Assembly (NCBI GenBank): GCA_023014485.1
Contig: JAJOZX010003302.1
Coordinates: 317,001-381,000, forward strand
Source: Bathynomus jamesi
Lineage: Eukaryota; Arthropoda; Malacostraca; Isopoda; Cirolanidae
DNA length: 64,000 nt
Reading direction: 5' to 3'
The notes below the pieces were generated by a model that was not told the DNA's origin, did not search any database, and was given only the letters and a program-made list of their open reading frames with translations. Position 1 is the stretch's first letter; every line of letters starts with the position of its first letter. A program made the position numbers and the translations under genes. Positions 31,901 through 43,900 of this stretch are shown here, piece after piece.

Positions 31901-34900
31901 AACTGTTTTGAAGACATCTCTGAGAATGACCTCCAAGATATGGTGTCTGTAAGCAGGTGGAGTAAATTTCTTCCCAGTTGCTGTTCAATCAGAGTGCAAG
32001 CTCCACCAGTATGACCTGTATTGCTTGGAGTTGTATCAAAGCTCATAGTGACAACTCGGTCTTCAACCTTCCAATCCTTCAAGGCCTCAACCATGACATC
32101 TGCTTGTGCCATTCCTGTTCCACATGAGAGCTTCAGAACACCCAGGAGTTGGATGTTCTCTCTGATGATGACTAAACATCCTTCCTAGAGAGTACTAGGA
32201 GACGATTGATGTAGTCATTTTCTGTGAAGACTGGAAGGAGTTTCCCATCCCAATGAACAATAATTCCAGTATTGATGCCAGAAGATGAGATGGCTTGTTT
32301 CACAGAAGTGATGTGGTCACTGCGATGTTGCATATGGGTTCTGAATGTGGAGACTGATAGCCAGTTCATCAATGTTCCCTCCAAGGCTTTTCACAGTAGC
32401 TGCCACAATGTGAACTGCCTCGTGATCACTGGTGTTGGTTTTATCCAGGATGGTAGCGAAACCAGGGGACCTAAAGTTCTTAGGCTTTGTTTGAGGTGCA
32501 GGATGAGGAGCTGCATTTGATGGGCTAGGGACCTGAAAATGTGAATCCATTCCAACTCAAGGCATCTACAGAAATAACAAGGGCCTTCATCATCAGAAGA
32601 GGTGCTGGTTGACTCCAGCTGAATGGTCTCTTGCTCTTCACACATCTGCTTCTCTGCTACTTCCTTTTACTCTCTGGCCTTCTTCTTAAGATACTTCTAT
32701 TTCATTTCGTTCTTAGTCAGGGCTTTGTTGACTCATCCCGTGTGAAACTTGCGTTCCCTCTATTGGTCTTTCAAGAAAACTTGGTCTTCCTCTATCCAGA
32801 TCAGTCTTTCCACATCATGATGCGTAATGTTGAAGAGCTTTTCAAGATTGTTTGAGAACTCTTGTTCCTTCTGTATTTGTGGCTGGCTTCTCCTGTTGGA
32901 ACCCTTTTTCAACTTCTCTGAAGTGGACAGGATTCCATTCAGGGTTAGTTTGATATTCAGTTCCTCTCGAGTAGGGATGCAGGCCATTCCCCAGATATCT
33001 ATGGTTTCCTTCACCACCATATTGATGCACCCATTTTTCCAGAATTCTGCAGTTTGGAAACTGTAGACAGTATTCTGCAACAGCAGCTGTTGTACTTCCA
33101 TCACAAAAACCATAGACATACACCATATCTGCATATTTGGCATGTGTGAAGGTGTGTGGCATTCTTAACACTGCTTCAAACACCAATGTCACTCACAACA
33201 GTCAGCTGTCAATTGGCTTATGTTACATGCTTACATTACAGCTTATATGGTTCAAGGTTATAGGGGAGGGAAGGGGGAGGAAGAGCTGTGTGCGCATCAG
33301 ATTCAAACAGCTCTATCTCCGTAACCATTCAGAATTAGACACATGTTCATATGAACTTTTTTCTCACAATGACCAATACCATCACCTCCCGAAGTATTGA
33401 CCTTTCCTCCTGAAACACCGTGTGTGTATATATATATACACAGGGTGTTTGAAAACTTTCTGTACAAATTGTAATGGGGGATAGGCAACACCAAGACAAA
33501 CCCTTTTCGTCTATAAGTGTATGTCTGCTGACATCACCATTCGGCGCGAGAGGGCGCCGCTGCAATTGGCTAAAAGGTGAAGTGGGCTAGACTCGCGCTT
33601 GCCGCGGGCATTCTTAAATCGGACGTAGTACGCGTAACATGGAGCGCTTCACGACTGCTGAGATGGCTGACATGCATATGGTGTATGGGGATGCCAATGG
33701 AAATGGAAGAGCTGCTGTGAGGTTGTACCGACAGCGCTTCCCAAACAGACATGTGCCAAACCACCAAACGTTTGCGCATTTGCATCGGCGACTGCGAGAA
33801 ACTGGAACATTCCATGCAAACATGCATGACACTGGTCGGGAGAGAAACGTGCGCACTCCTGACATGGAAGAAATAATCCTACGGCGATTTGAGGACAATC
33901 CAAGCGCAAGCACGCGAGGTGTTGCACGTATCCTCGGTGTGAACCATGACCTGGTCTGGAGAGTGTTGTACGAGCAGCAGTTACATCCGTTTCATCGTCA
34001 GAGAGTCCAGGCATTACAACCTCAGGATTACCCTCTTCGTGTGGAATTCGCATGCTGGTTTCTGCAGCAGACAGCTTTGCAGCCTAATTTTCCGGCTTAT
34101 GTGCTGTTCTCAGATGAGGCCTGTTTCACACGTGAGGGTGTGTTTAACATGTACAATTCTCAGTGTGGGCGCACGCAAATCCACATGCTACACGGGTGCA
34201 TGCTCATCAAGAACGGTTCTCCGTCAATGTTTGGGCGGGTATCGTCCATGGCAAGTTGATTGGGCCGTACCTGCTGCCTGCCCGACTCGACGGGCGGGTT
34301 TATCGGATATTTCTTGAAGAAACGTTGCCGGAACTGCTGGAAGATGTTCCCGTGGCTATTCGTAGAAGAATGTGGTTTCAACACGACGGGGCCCCAGCAC
34401 ACACCAGCAACGATGTGCGGGATTATCTGAACGCCACTTTTGGGGACCGATGGATAGGCCGGGGTGGGCCCGTAGCCTGGCCACCGAGATCGCCCGATTT
34501 AACATGCCTTGATTTCTTCCTGTGGGAACACATGAAGAACCTCGTGTACGAGAGTCCCATTTACTCAGAAGAAGAACTTGTAGCAAGAATCGCTGTCGCC
34601 GCTGGAACTGTTCCCGAAATGCCGGGAATCTTTCGACGTGTACGTCGGTCAATGCTTCGACGCTGTCGGGCATGCATTGATGCTACCAGTCGCAACTTTC
34701 AGCATCTTTAAATAAACATGTTACGCGTACTACGTCCGATTTAAGAATGCCCGCGGCAAGCGCGAGTCTAGCCCACTTCACCTTTTAGCCAATTGCAGCG
34801 GCGCCCTCTCGCGCCGAATGGTGACGTCAGCGGACATACACTTATAGACGAAAAGGGTTTGTCTTGGTGTTGCCTATCCCCCATTACAATTTGTACAGAA

Positions 34901-34915
34901 ATTTTTCAAACACCC

Positions 34916-34959
<44 letters not shown>

Positions 34960-37900
34960 CATACATACATACATAAGGGTGTTTCATAAATGAGAACCAC
35001 ATTATATTTTTAATCCACATAGATGCCCGTGTTCGTTTACATATTTATCACTCCTGGCCAAAATGAGACTTTCGACAACAATAAGGGGTCCCGAGAAATC
35101 ACGCCTTACGTCAGAGAGCACAGATTCATCACTTCATCATTTCCCCCTTCTGCTTCTTCAGAAAATCCTTCCTGCTCTTGAAAACTGCTTTCAGCAGGTA
35201 CTGTTTGTCTTCTTCCTTCGTTGTTAGGGCAGTATTGAATTTCTCGATGAGAGCGATCCCTCGTTCAGCCGAGTCGTTCACCACAGCCAGGACGCGGACC
35301 CTAGCTAGGCCTCCTTGGTAGTGTGGGTCGCTTTCCCAAGACGAAGCGGGATTTTCGACGAAGGCGCCGTTGATCCCGAGTGCGGTGAAGAGACCCTTCG
35401 TCTTCGAGGTAATGAAATCCGAAATCATCTTTCCTTTGAAGCAGCCGAGGACGGTCTTCCCCTCCAGACGCTTCAACGCTTTCCTCGATGCCGGCTTGGC
35501 GAGGTTCTCTCGCATCCTTTGTTTCTCTTCCTGAGGAACCCCTTGATCGAAGAATGCCAAGCTGACCAGTGTCTCGGAGAAGTACCAGAGGTGTCGTTTC
35601 ATGGCCGCTTGCGCTTGCTTGGCGACGTCGACGATCACGGCATCTTCCTGCAGTATTTCCAAGTCCAGCAAGAACTCCAGATCCACACGTGGGGCCTGCT
35701 CTGCTCTCGTCGCACGACTCCAAGCCTTTGCGTAGGCCAGGGCGACGAACAGGCAGATTTCTGTGACTCCTTTCAGCTCCTGCCCAGTCATCCTGAACTG
35801 GTCCTGAAGGAGGTACAGCTTCAATCCGTAAATGGCTTTTGCCATCCACCGCTCATGGTGGTATGCTCCTGGCTTCCGCAGTGGCACATTGGTGACACTC
35901 TTCCCCGAGAAAGAGGATAACCAGTTGAAGAAGTTCTTGGTAGTCATCCTGCGGCTGACCAGAAGCTAGAGCTTCCCTCACGACAAGGACAGTTCGGTCC
36001 TTGAGACCCTGAAGAGGTCCAGCGATGCTGCAGCTATCTGAATCAATAGCAGTGGTGATAAGAGATCGGTCGATGAAACCCCACTGCTCTTGGAATCTTT
36101 TGAAGATCCCAGTCTCGGGCCCAGAGGTGGGGGCCCATCGAAGACTAGGAGACTTGGGGCCAGGACGATTTCGTACATATGGTGCCTGCATGCTAGGTAA
36201 AGAAGTTGCTTCCCGAGACCCTCCTCAATCTTGATGCAGGCTCCCACGTGAATCCCGGTGTTCAATGCCATTGTGTTGAATGATAACCCCTTGATTCGTT
36301 TGGACAGGTCGTGTTCCCGCGCAAGATCAATGCAGATGCGTGCCACCTGGAACTTTCGGAACTCCAAGCAGCTTCTCCTGGCCATTCCCGGTGACCAGCA
36401 CAGCAATCCAGTCCACAGATCCATCACCTGTGATTTCAGGCAGCATTTTCCCATCACAGTGCAACTCCCTCTTGATACGCCTCTGCTCCTTGCTTCCGAA
36501 GTGACTGGCGAGCATGATACATTGTGGAAGAGGAGATGGATACCTCGTTCAAATCGTGCCCCAAGGATTGCGCGACGATGGCATAGGACATCTCTGCATC
36601 ACGATAAGAAATGTTCATCCAGTCGTACTCGACAGCCACATCCTGAGTGATGAGGTTCCTTGACCGCTTCCTCGGAGAAGGACATGAAGCAGACGTGGAG
36701 GCTGCCAAGGAGGGATCATCCACAGATGACGAGGAGCTGTCTTCAAGAGTAGCAGCTTCTGTAACCATCTTGGCCCGCTCAAATTCCCGGTGTCGTCTCT
36801 CCTCCTGCTGTTCCTCTCGATGCCTTGCCTTTTCCTACTCTCCATTTGGGCCAGCTTCATGTCTGCCGATCCCATACTGCTCTCTGTTGGGTCCTCCTGC
36901 TGACTCTTGTAGAAGAGCTTGTCTTCCTCGTTTGTCATCACAGAAAGGGCATTGGATTGACCAATATCAAGGATTTCGTTCTTGAGTTCCGCCTTGAACA
37001 TGTCTAGTGATGTGAGTCGTTTTTTATTGTGTCGTTTTTTTTGTTTTTTTTGTCGTTTTTTTTGTTTAAAACGAAGGTAGTCTGTTTTTTTTGTTTTTTT
37101 TGTTTTTTATTGTTTTAAACTTATTCCATATTTTTCTTCCTTTAATCTAATAAGTATATTAGTATTACCTATAATTTACTATACTACCATGCTTATACGG
37201 TTATACCTAGTATATGTATATAGTCATCTTTTAGAAAAACTGAATCATACAAAAAGTATATAATAGAAAGGAAAAACAAACCCTCATTTTTTATATGTAT
37301 ATACCTATATTTTTTAACTAGAACATAAAACATTCTCCCTCATTTCAAACAATATACATAATTGTGATTGGCAAGAGTACCAGTATATATATTCCAGATA
37401 GAAAAAAAAAATATTCACCTTTTTTTGAACCTTTTTGTTAACCTAATGTTGGTTAACCTTCATTTCCATGGAAGAATCATCACTAGATTGGGTAGAGCAT
37501 ATATGCTAGTTTCAATATCACAGGTACTGGTATAATATCCATAATACTGGTATAAAACAATATAATAATTGTGATTGGCAAGAATACCAGTGTCTTTAAC
37601 CTTTGTGTTAACCTAATGCTGTTTAACTTCATTATCTGATTCTATTTCCATTGAAGAATCATTATCACTAGATTGATTAAAGCAAATAGTTTCAATATCA
37701 CAGGTACTGGTATTTATTGCAGATTTGGATGTTGACGAAGCCAATGTAGCACCATGTTTTACTTCACTTTCTTGGAATTTTGCATTTTGGATATAAATAC
37801 TAGCTTTGCTGCTCTGTCTGTGCTTAATTGGTTTCTTTTGGCTGTATGGATATTACTGTATGTGCTAAATGATCTCGGAGGTAATGAAAGGGCGAAAGAG

Positions 37901-40900
37901 AGGTGTATGAGTTTGTGTAGGTATATATGTGAGTATGCATGCGTATGTATCTGGAATTCTGGATGTATGCATGTGTATGGGGTATACAATAGATATAAAT
38001 GTGTATATAAGTATTTATGTATATATTGGTATATATGTATATGGGTGTATGTGTATGTATATATATATATATGGATGGTCTCGTGGGGGGGGGGGGGGAA
38101 TATGTCATCGCGGGTCTAAAGGATAGTTAAGTGGGAGATTCAAAATCCGAGGCATGGATGGGAGAGTCCTGGGAAGGTTGGACAATGGGCAGTCAGCTCC
38201 CAGCCAGTGTTCTCGCAAGTTTAATGGATCTCAAGATACAAGACTTTCAGTGCAAGAAAGAGGCCAGTTTTTTCTGTAAATAGGCTGAAAAGGACATTCT
38301 ATACTGGTACCATATGGCCTATTTTATTATTTATTTATTTATTTTTATAATATATATCATTGCAAAAGTATACCTTATAATTAAATTGGCAATATCTATA
38401 TTAATTATTAAAAAAAACAAAAAAAACAAAAAAAAACAAAAAAAAACAAAAAAAAACTACAAAAAAAACAAAAAAAACAACAAAAAACAAAAAAAACGGT
38501 TTTTTTACATCACTAAACATGTCCTCCGCAACACAACAGCTCTCCTCGGATCTGTTCCTGCTTTTCACCAACTTGTCGTAACACTGGAGCAGAGCTTCCA
38601 TTTTCCAAAGGGCGCTGTCCCGCCTCATAGTAGGGATCCTTGCTCTTTTCCAGAACACCATCACAGCATCCAAACAGAGGTTGACATTTTCTCCATCCTA
38701 GGTTTTCCTGTTTTTGATGGAAGAAGCACTTTTGCAAGACTTGCAACTTCGTCGGCAGGTGGCTACCCAGGATCTCCTTATTCGGGTGTCCGATGAGCCA
38801 AACCTCTTTCTTGCTTCGAGTTGCCATGTTTATCTGCAATGAGGAAATATACGAATTAGAAAAGAGTACAAATACGCAACAGTAGACACAATGAGGACAA
38901 AACTCAACAACTGACATGAAGGACAGAGAGCAGTGCACCCTTCCGTCAGGAAGCAAGGCAGTTGACTAACACTAGAACAGCTGAAATTAGAAATACCTAA
39001 GCAATCTGAAGCATCAAATCTCGGGAACCCTAAACGTGTTCTGATCTGGTTGAAACCTGTTCAGACGAGTTTCCTCAGCAAAAGGAACAGGGGCATCAAT
39101 GTGGATTGAACTTCCTTCCACTTCATCCATCAACCACACTGCCGTGAAACACCCTAGTGTACATAGTAGGCCTTTTGCTTAAATTGCTGTTAGTTTTTTT
39201 TTTTTTTTTTTTTTTTTGGCTGAAATAGCCCTTTTGTTAAATAAATATGCCTCCTGCAGCCCTGGTGATTGTCACTTAATTTTGGTTGACTTCATTAATT
39301 GTCAAATATAATAGTTGAATTTAGTTTTGAAATTCTTTCATTATTTACTTGTGAATTTAGTTTACATCATCACTATACCACCCTTAGGATTTGGTCAACC
39401 CTTTTACTGTGACAGCATGACTGGGTACACAAGATAAGTGTATACATGGTGTGAGTAAACTCTGAAGCTGCTCTTTTCATTATACTTTTTCCTACTTATA
39501 AATCTTTCACAACAACTTTCTGTCAGCTGGTGGAGGAGGGAGAGTCTTGTCTGCTGTATACTCTTCTACTACTACTACTACTATCTGTGTGAAAGGTTTA
39601 CACATATACAAGTGTAAGCATGGTATCAGTTTTCAGTATTATTTATTTTCACTTGTTTTATTCTCATCTTTCTTGGGCTAGCCTTGAGTGGATCTTTGGG
39701 TCTTTCCGTCTTTGTTAGCTTGTAACTCGAACTTTTGAACCACACATAAATTGATAAAGCTTCATATGCATGAATCATCATCATAAGACAGTGTTTCATG
39801 AACAAGACTCAGGCCCCTGCATTTAAAACTAAGGTCACAAATAATAGGCCAAGGCATTGATGTTCTGACACAAATCTTGCTAATTTTGCTGAGAGTGCTC
39901 AAAAACAGATATGCAAGTGAAATATTTAAAAAAAAAAAAAGGCAGTTTTAGAGGTTGATTCTCAAAGGAAACCTTATAAAATAACAAGAAACAAAGATCA
40001 TAGGGGAAACTGGAAACTCGGGTGAAACCCAGGGAGAAATTACTCCATTACCCCTTGTGATTGTTTGAAATTGTGGGATGGTAACTCTAACTGGTTTTCA
40101 TTTCAGTACCTCTGTATGGATCCACCCCATTGTAGGAAGCACTGATATATGAAAATGAAAAGGTTTATTGGCAGACTATAGTCCATATGACAAATATTAT
40201 TAATACAATGACAGTTCATACACTAAGGATACAAATATATACAATTGATTAGAAATAATACTGCACTGTCGAAGTTAAGTGGAGCTACAGACAGACGTTT
40301 TCATACCAAAAAGTCCATAGCTTAGAGGATAAATGGCAGGACTCGTGGATAGCTTGGATGATCGGGTTGGTTGATTTTTTAATTCTTTGCATTAGACTGT
40401 GTTGAGCACGTCTTGTTACCTCCGGGAAGCTCGGAACATTGCGGGTTGCAAACATTTGCGAAGCTGAGCATCTCGGGGGGTAATTTATGTAAGAGTCTAA
40501 ATGACCTGTTGTACAGCAAATTTAGGGTTCTGCCAGAACCTTTTTTATAATTCACCCAGAGTTGCTGACCGTATATATTACTGCAGAAAGTACGAAAGAG
40601 TGTGTCTTAAGCTTCACTTGTACAGAAACGAAAGTTCCTTATGGTCATATTCGCTTTAGCACACAGGCTTCGAGATTGTTTTCTTATATCCGAGTCATCA
40701 CTCAAGGAGCTGGTAATAGTTTGACCCAAATACTTAAACTCTTGTACTTCCTCAATTACTTCACCATTCATTTTAAACCTTATATCAGCTGGCTGATTAC
40801 AGCTTTTAGGATGAAATTGCATAACCTTAGTTTTTGTCACATTAAAAAGAATATCATGTTTCTGTGAATACACTTCGCAGACTTTTAGTAGCCGATCCAG

Positions 40901-43900
40901 ACCTTTAACAGAGGGACTTATTAACACCATATCATCGGCATAAACTAAGTTATTTATCCTTGTGTTATCTATACAACATCCTACTGTTGCCTCATTAAGT
41001 GAAGTAATTAATCCGTCAATATACACATTAAACAGCATAGGGGAGAGCAAGGAGCCTTGTCTCACCCCACAAGAGGAGCCAAAACACTCGGATAGTACAT
41101 TGCCCCACCTAACAGTGAAAGATTGGTGGGAATGCCAAAATTTCAATAAATTTAATATGTACATGGGAACCTTCCTGTCTTCTAGTTTTGCAAATAAAAT
41201 ATTGTGGTTCACCCTATCATATGCCTTACTTATATCAAGGAAACCGCTATAAATGGTTGAATTACTGTCAATGTATTTAGATATTGTTTCTTTAAGTACA
41301 TAGATACACAGGTCAGTTGAGTGGGACCTTTTAAAGCCAAACTGATTAGGAGATGTCCATAGGAAATCATTTAATCGGAGTAACAAGAGTTTTTCTAGTA
41401 GTTTCGAGAAGCAGGAAGCGACAGCAATAGGCCTGTAATTATTGCTGCACAGAATGTCTCCATACTTATTTTTGACCAGGGGCAAGATATATACCCTCAT
41501 GAGCTCTGCAGGGATATAGCTATGAGCAAGCATGGCTGATAGGAGCAATGATATATGCAGACATACTACGTCATTTGCATATTTTAAGTGCTCATTCGAT
41601 AAGTCATCTACCCCTGATGCAGAACCAGTCTTTAACTCTTTAATTAACCTCTTTACTTCAGAAAATGATATCAAAATATTTTCCCTTGTCCCTCCCACAA
41701 TCGTTTTGCTGCAATCTATCTTAAGATTATCCCTACTCACACTATTAAGAATGTTAGAATAGTGGTTTTTCCACAGCTTTGCAATTTCATCCTCCCCTGA
41801 CACCCCATCGATTGTCGGAGGGAGGACATTTTTGACACCCGTTTGATTCTTAACAAATTTCCAAAATTATTTGTTATCGTTATTTATGCGAGCTTCACAG
41901 GCTTTTGATGCTCGAATAGACTCTTCTTCCTGTTTACATCGCCTTATGGCCGCCTTATACTGACCCCGACTTCTACACATATTTATGTATACTGGTCCTA
42001 ATCTGGGTCTACCATGAAAGCACCACAAATCGTAGGCGTCTTTCGATTCCCTCTTCAGGGGGGCAATAAAATCATTCCATCCAGGAATAACCTTAGTATG
42101 ATAGTTGTAAGATTTAATCAAGGGGCTTCCTGCTTCTCTTAACAGGGATATTATCTTACTATAATACCTATCTATGAGTTTACAGTGAGAATCATTTGAG
42201 CAAGGATTATTACAGCCAAGGTAGATATAAGTAGAATAAATATTTAGTCTATGTAAAGCAAAAGCATTATACATAAGTAACACATGTTTCAAGTGTTTTG
42301 TAACACTTTTGAATGCTACTCTGTGAATTCAAGTAAATGGTAGGTTATGTATGATTTAGTATTTTGGTATTTATTTTATCCTCATGTCAAACTTTCTTGT
42401 AATTTTGCAGTATCAAATTCATGGTGAACCTGTAGTGAAAGCTTGCATTGAGAGTGGTTCCAACCATGTTGATATATCAGGGGAACCCCAGGTAGGTTAA
42501 ACATTAGATGTTGTTCAATAGATCTTTACCTGTGCAGCACAATCTTCTTTCAGATCATCAATATGGGTTCCAAAAGCGACACACACTACTGGTGATCTTC
42601 TTACTTATCTTTCTAACTCATGGTCACCCCCTTTTGGGTTTTTGGCAAAACGTTTGCTATTGAACTAGATGTAACAAAAGCTTTTGATGAAGTCTGACAC
42701 AAATCCTTAATTTCCAAACTGCCTTCCTTTGGTTTCTATCCTTCTAGCTGTGCCTTCATCTCTAATTTCCTTTCTGGCCAATTTATAACTGCTGCTGTAG
42801 ATGGCCATTGTTCTCTTCCTAAAGCCATTAATAGTGGCGTTCCTCAGGGTTCTGTCATGTCACCCACTCTTCCTTTTATTTATCCAATGATCTGTTAAGT
42901 CTCACTCCCTTTCCTATCCATTCCTATGCTGATTATTCCACTCTTTACTTCTCCACCTTCTTCACAAAGCGTCCCTCTCAACAGTCCTTCATGCTTCACA
43001 TGGGATGGCTATGATGCACCTGACTCGGATCTTTCTACTATCTCTGATTGGGGCAGAGAATACCTTGTGACTTTCAATGCCTCAAATACCAAGTTTCTTC
43101 ATCTGTCTACTCATCACAATCTTCCACACAACTATTCCCTTTCCTTCAACAATACATAACTCAATCCTTCCTCTTCTCTTAACATTTTTGCCATTTCCTT
43201 TTCTCATGATCTTTCCTGGAAAGATCACGCATACTCTTTCCAAAACAGCTTCTAAGAGATTAGATATGCTGTACTGGCTCTGTGGTTTCTTCACCCCCAC
43301 TTAGTTCCTCTCTCTGTACAGAGGTCTTGTCTGCCTCTGTATGGAGTACATTTCTCATGTGTGGGGTGGCTCAACCTACACAGCTCTACTTGACCAGGTG
43401 GAATCAAAGGCTTTTCTTCTCTTCATTCCCCCACCTCTTACTGACTGTCTTGAATCGCTCTCTTCACCACAATGTTACAGCACTCTCTCTACTATCGCTT
43501 ATTATTATAATGGACACTGCTGTTCTAAACTCTCTAACTACATGCCTCCTCCTCTAAGGAGAGCATATAGTACCAGATTTTTTACACTATTCTCGTTTCT
43601 TTTCTGTCCAACTCTCCAACGCAAGGTTCAGTATTTTCAGTCTTTCATCTACTCAACCAGTCAATTCTGGAACAATCTTCCTCAATCCATCTTTCCTCCA
43701 CTCTTGCAAATGCAGTGTCCAGGCATCTCAAAAACCCTGGACCTTGATTTTGGCTTTCCTCTTCTTTTATGAGGGGAGGGTGTTTTTGCAGGTATTTACC
43801 TTGTCCCTCTCCTTCCTGCATAAAAAAAAGTATTCTGAAAGTGATGCTGTGATGGATATTTTCAGCTTTTTCATTTATTATATATGTAGAAATTAGAGTA

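Larger units (their letters stand above)
34975..39156 (-). mobile_element. Family A element, copy A4
   Basis: Left end AAGGGTGTTTCATAAATG and right end (reverse complement) TAGGGTGTTTCACGGCAG share AGGGTGTTTCA. The right flank GTGTACAT (39157-39164) and left flank ACATACAT agree at five of eight positions; the left side lies in a microsatellite that could have changed. The gene runs on the minus strand (35129-38827) and contains a 1.5-kb interruption (37003-38512). Confidence 0.65.

Noticed and set aside
33649..34053. Minus-strand open frames inside element T2
   Set aside because: They lie opposite the recognisable DD41D transposase and show no similarity of their own.
35301..35920. Open frames of 182 and 201 residues overlapping 35129-35947
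   Set aside because: They are shadows of the family A frame on the minus strand in GC-richer sequence; only the 272-residue frame matches other copies.
37754..38126. Tyr/Ile/Cys-rich open frames
   Set aside because: They come from a TATG/TGTA-rich simple-sequence stretch.
38314..38673. Lys/Asn- or Phe-rich open frames
   Set aside because: Products of the A8C repeats; only the family A part from 38512 upward is meaningful.
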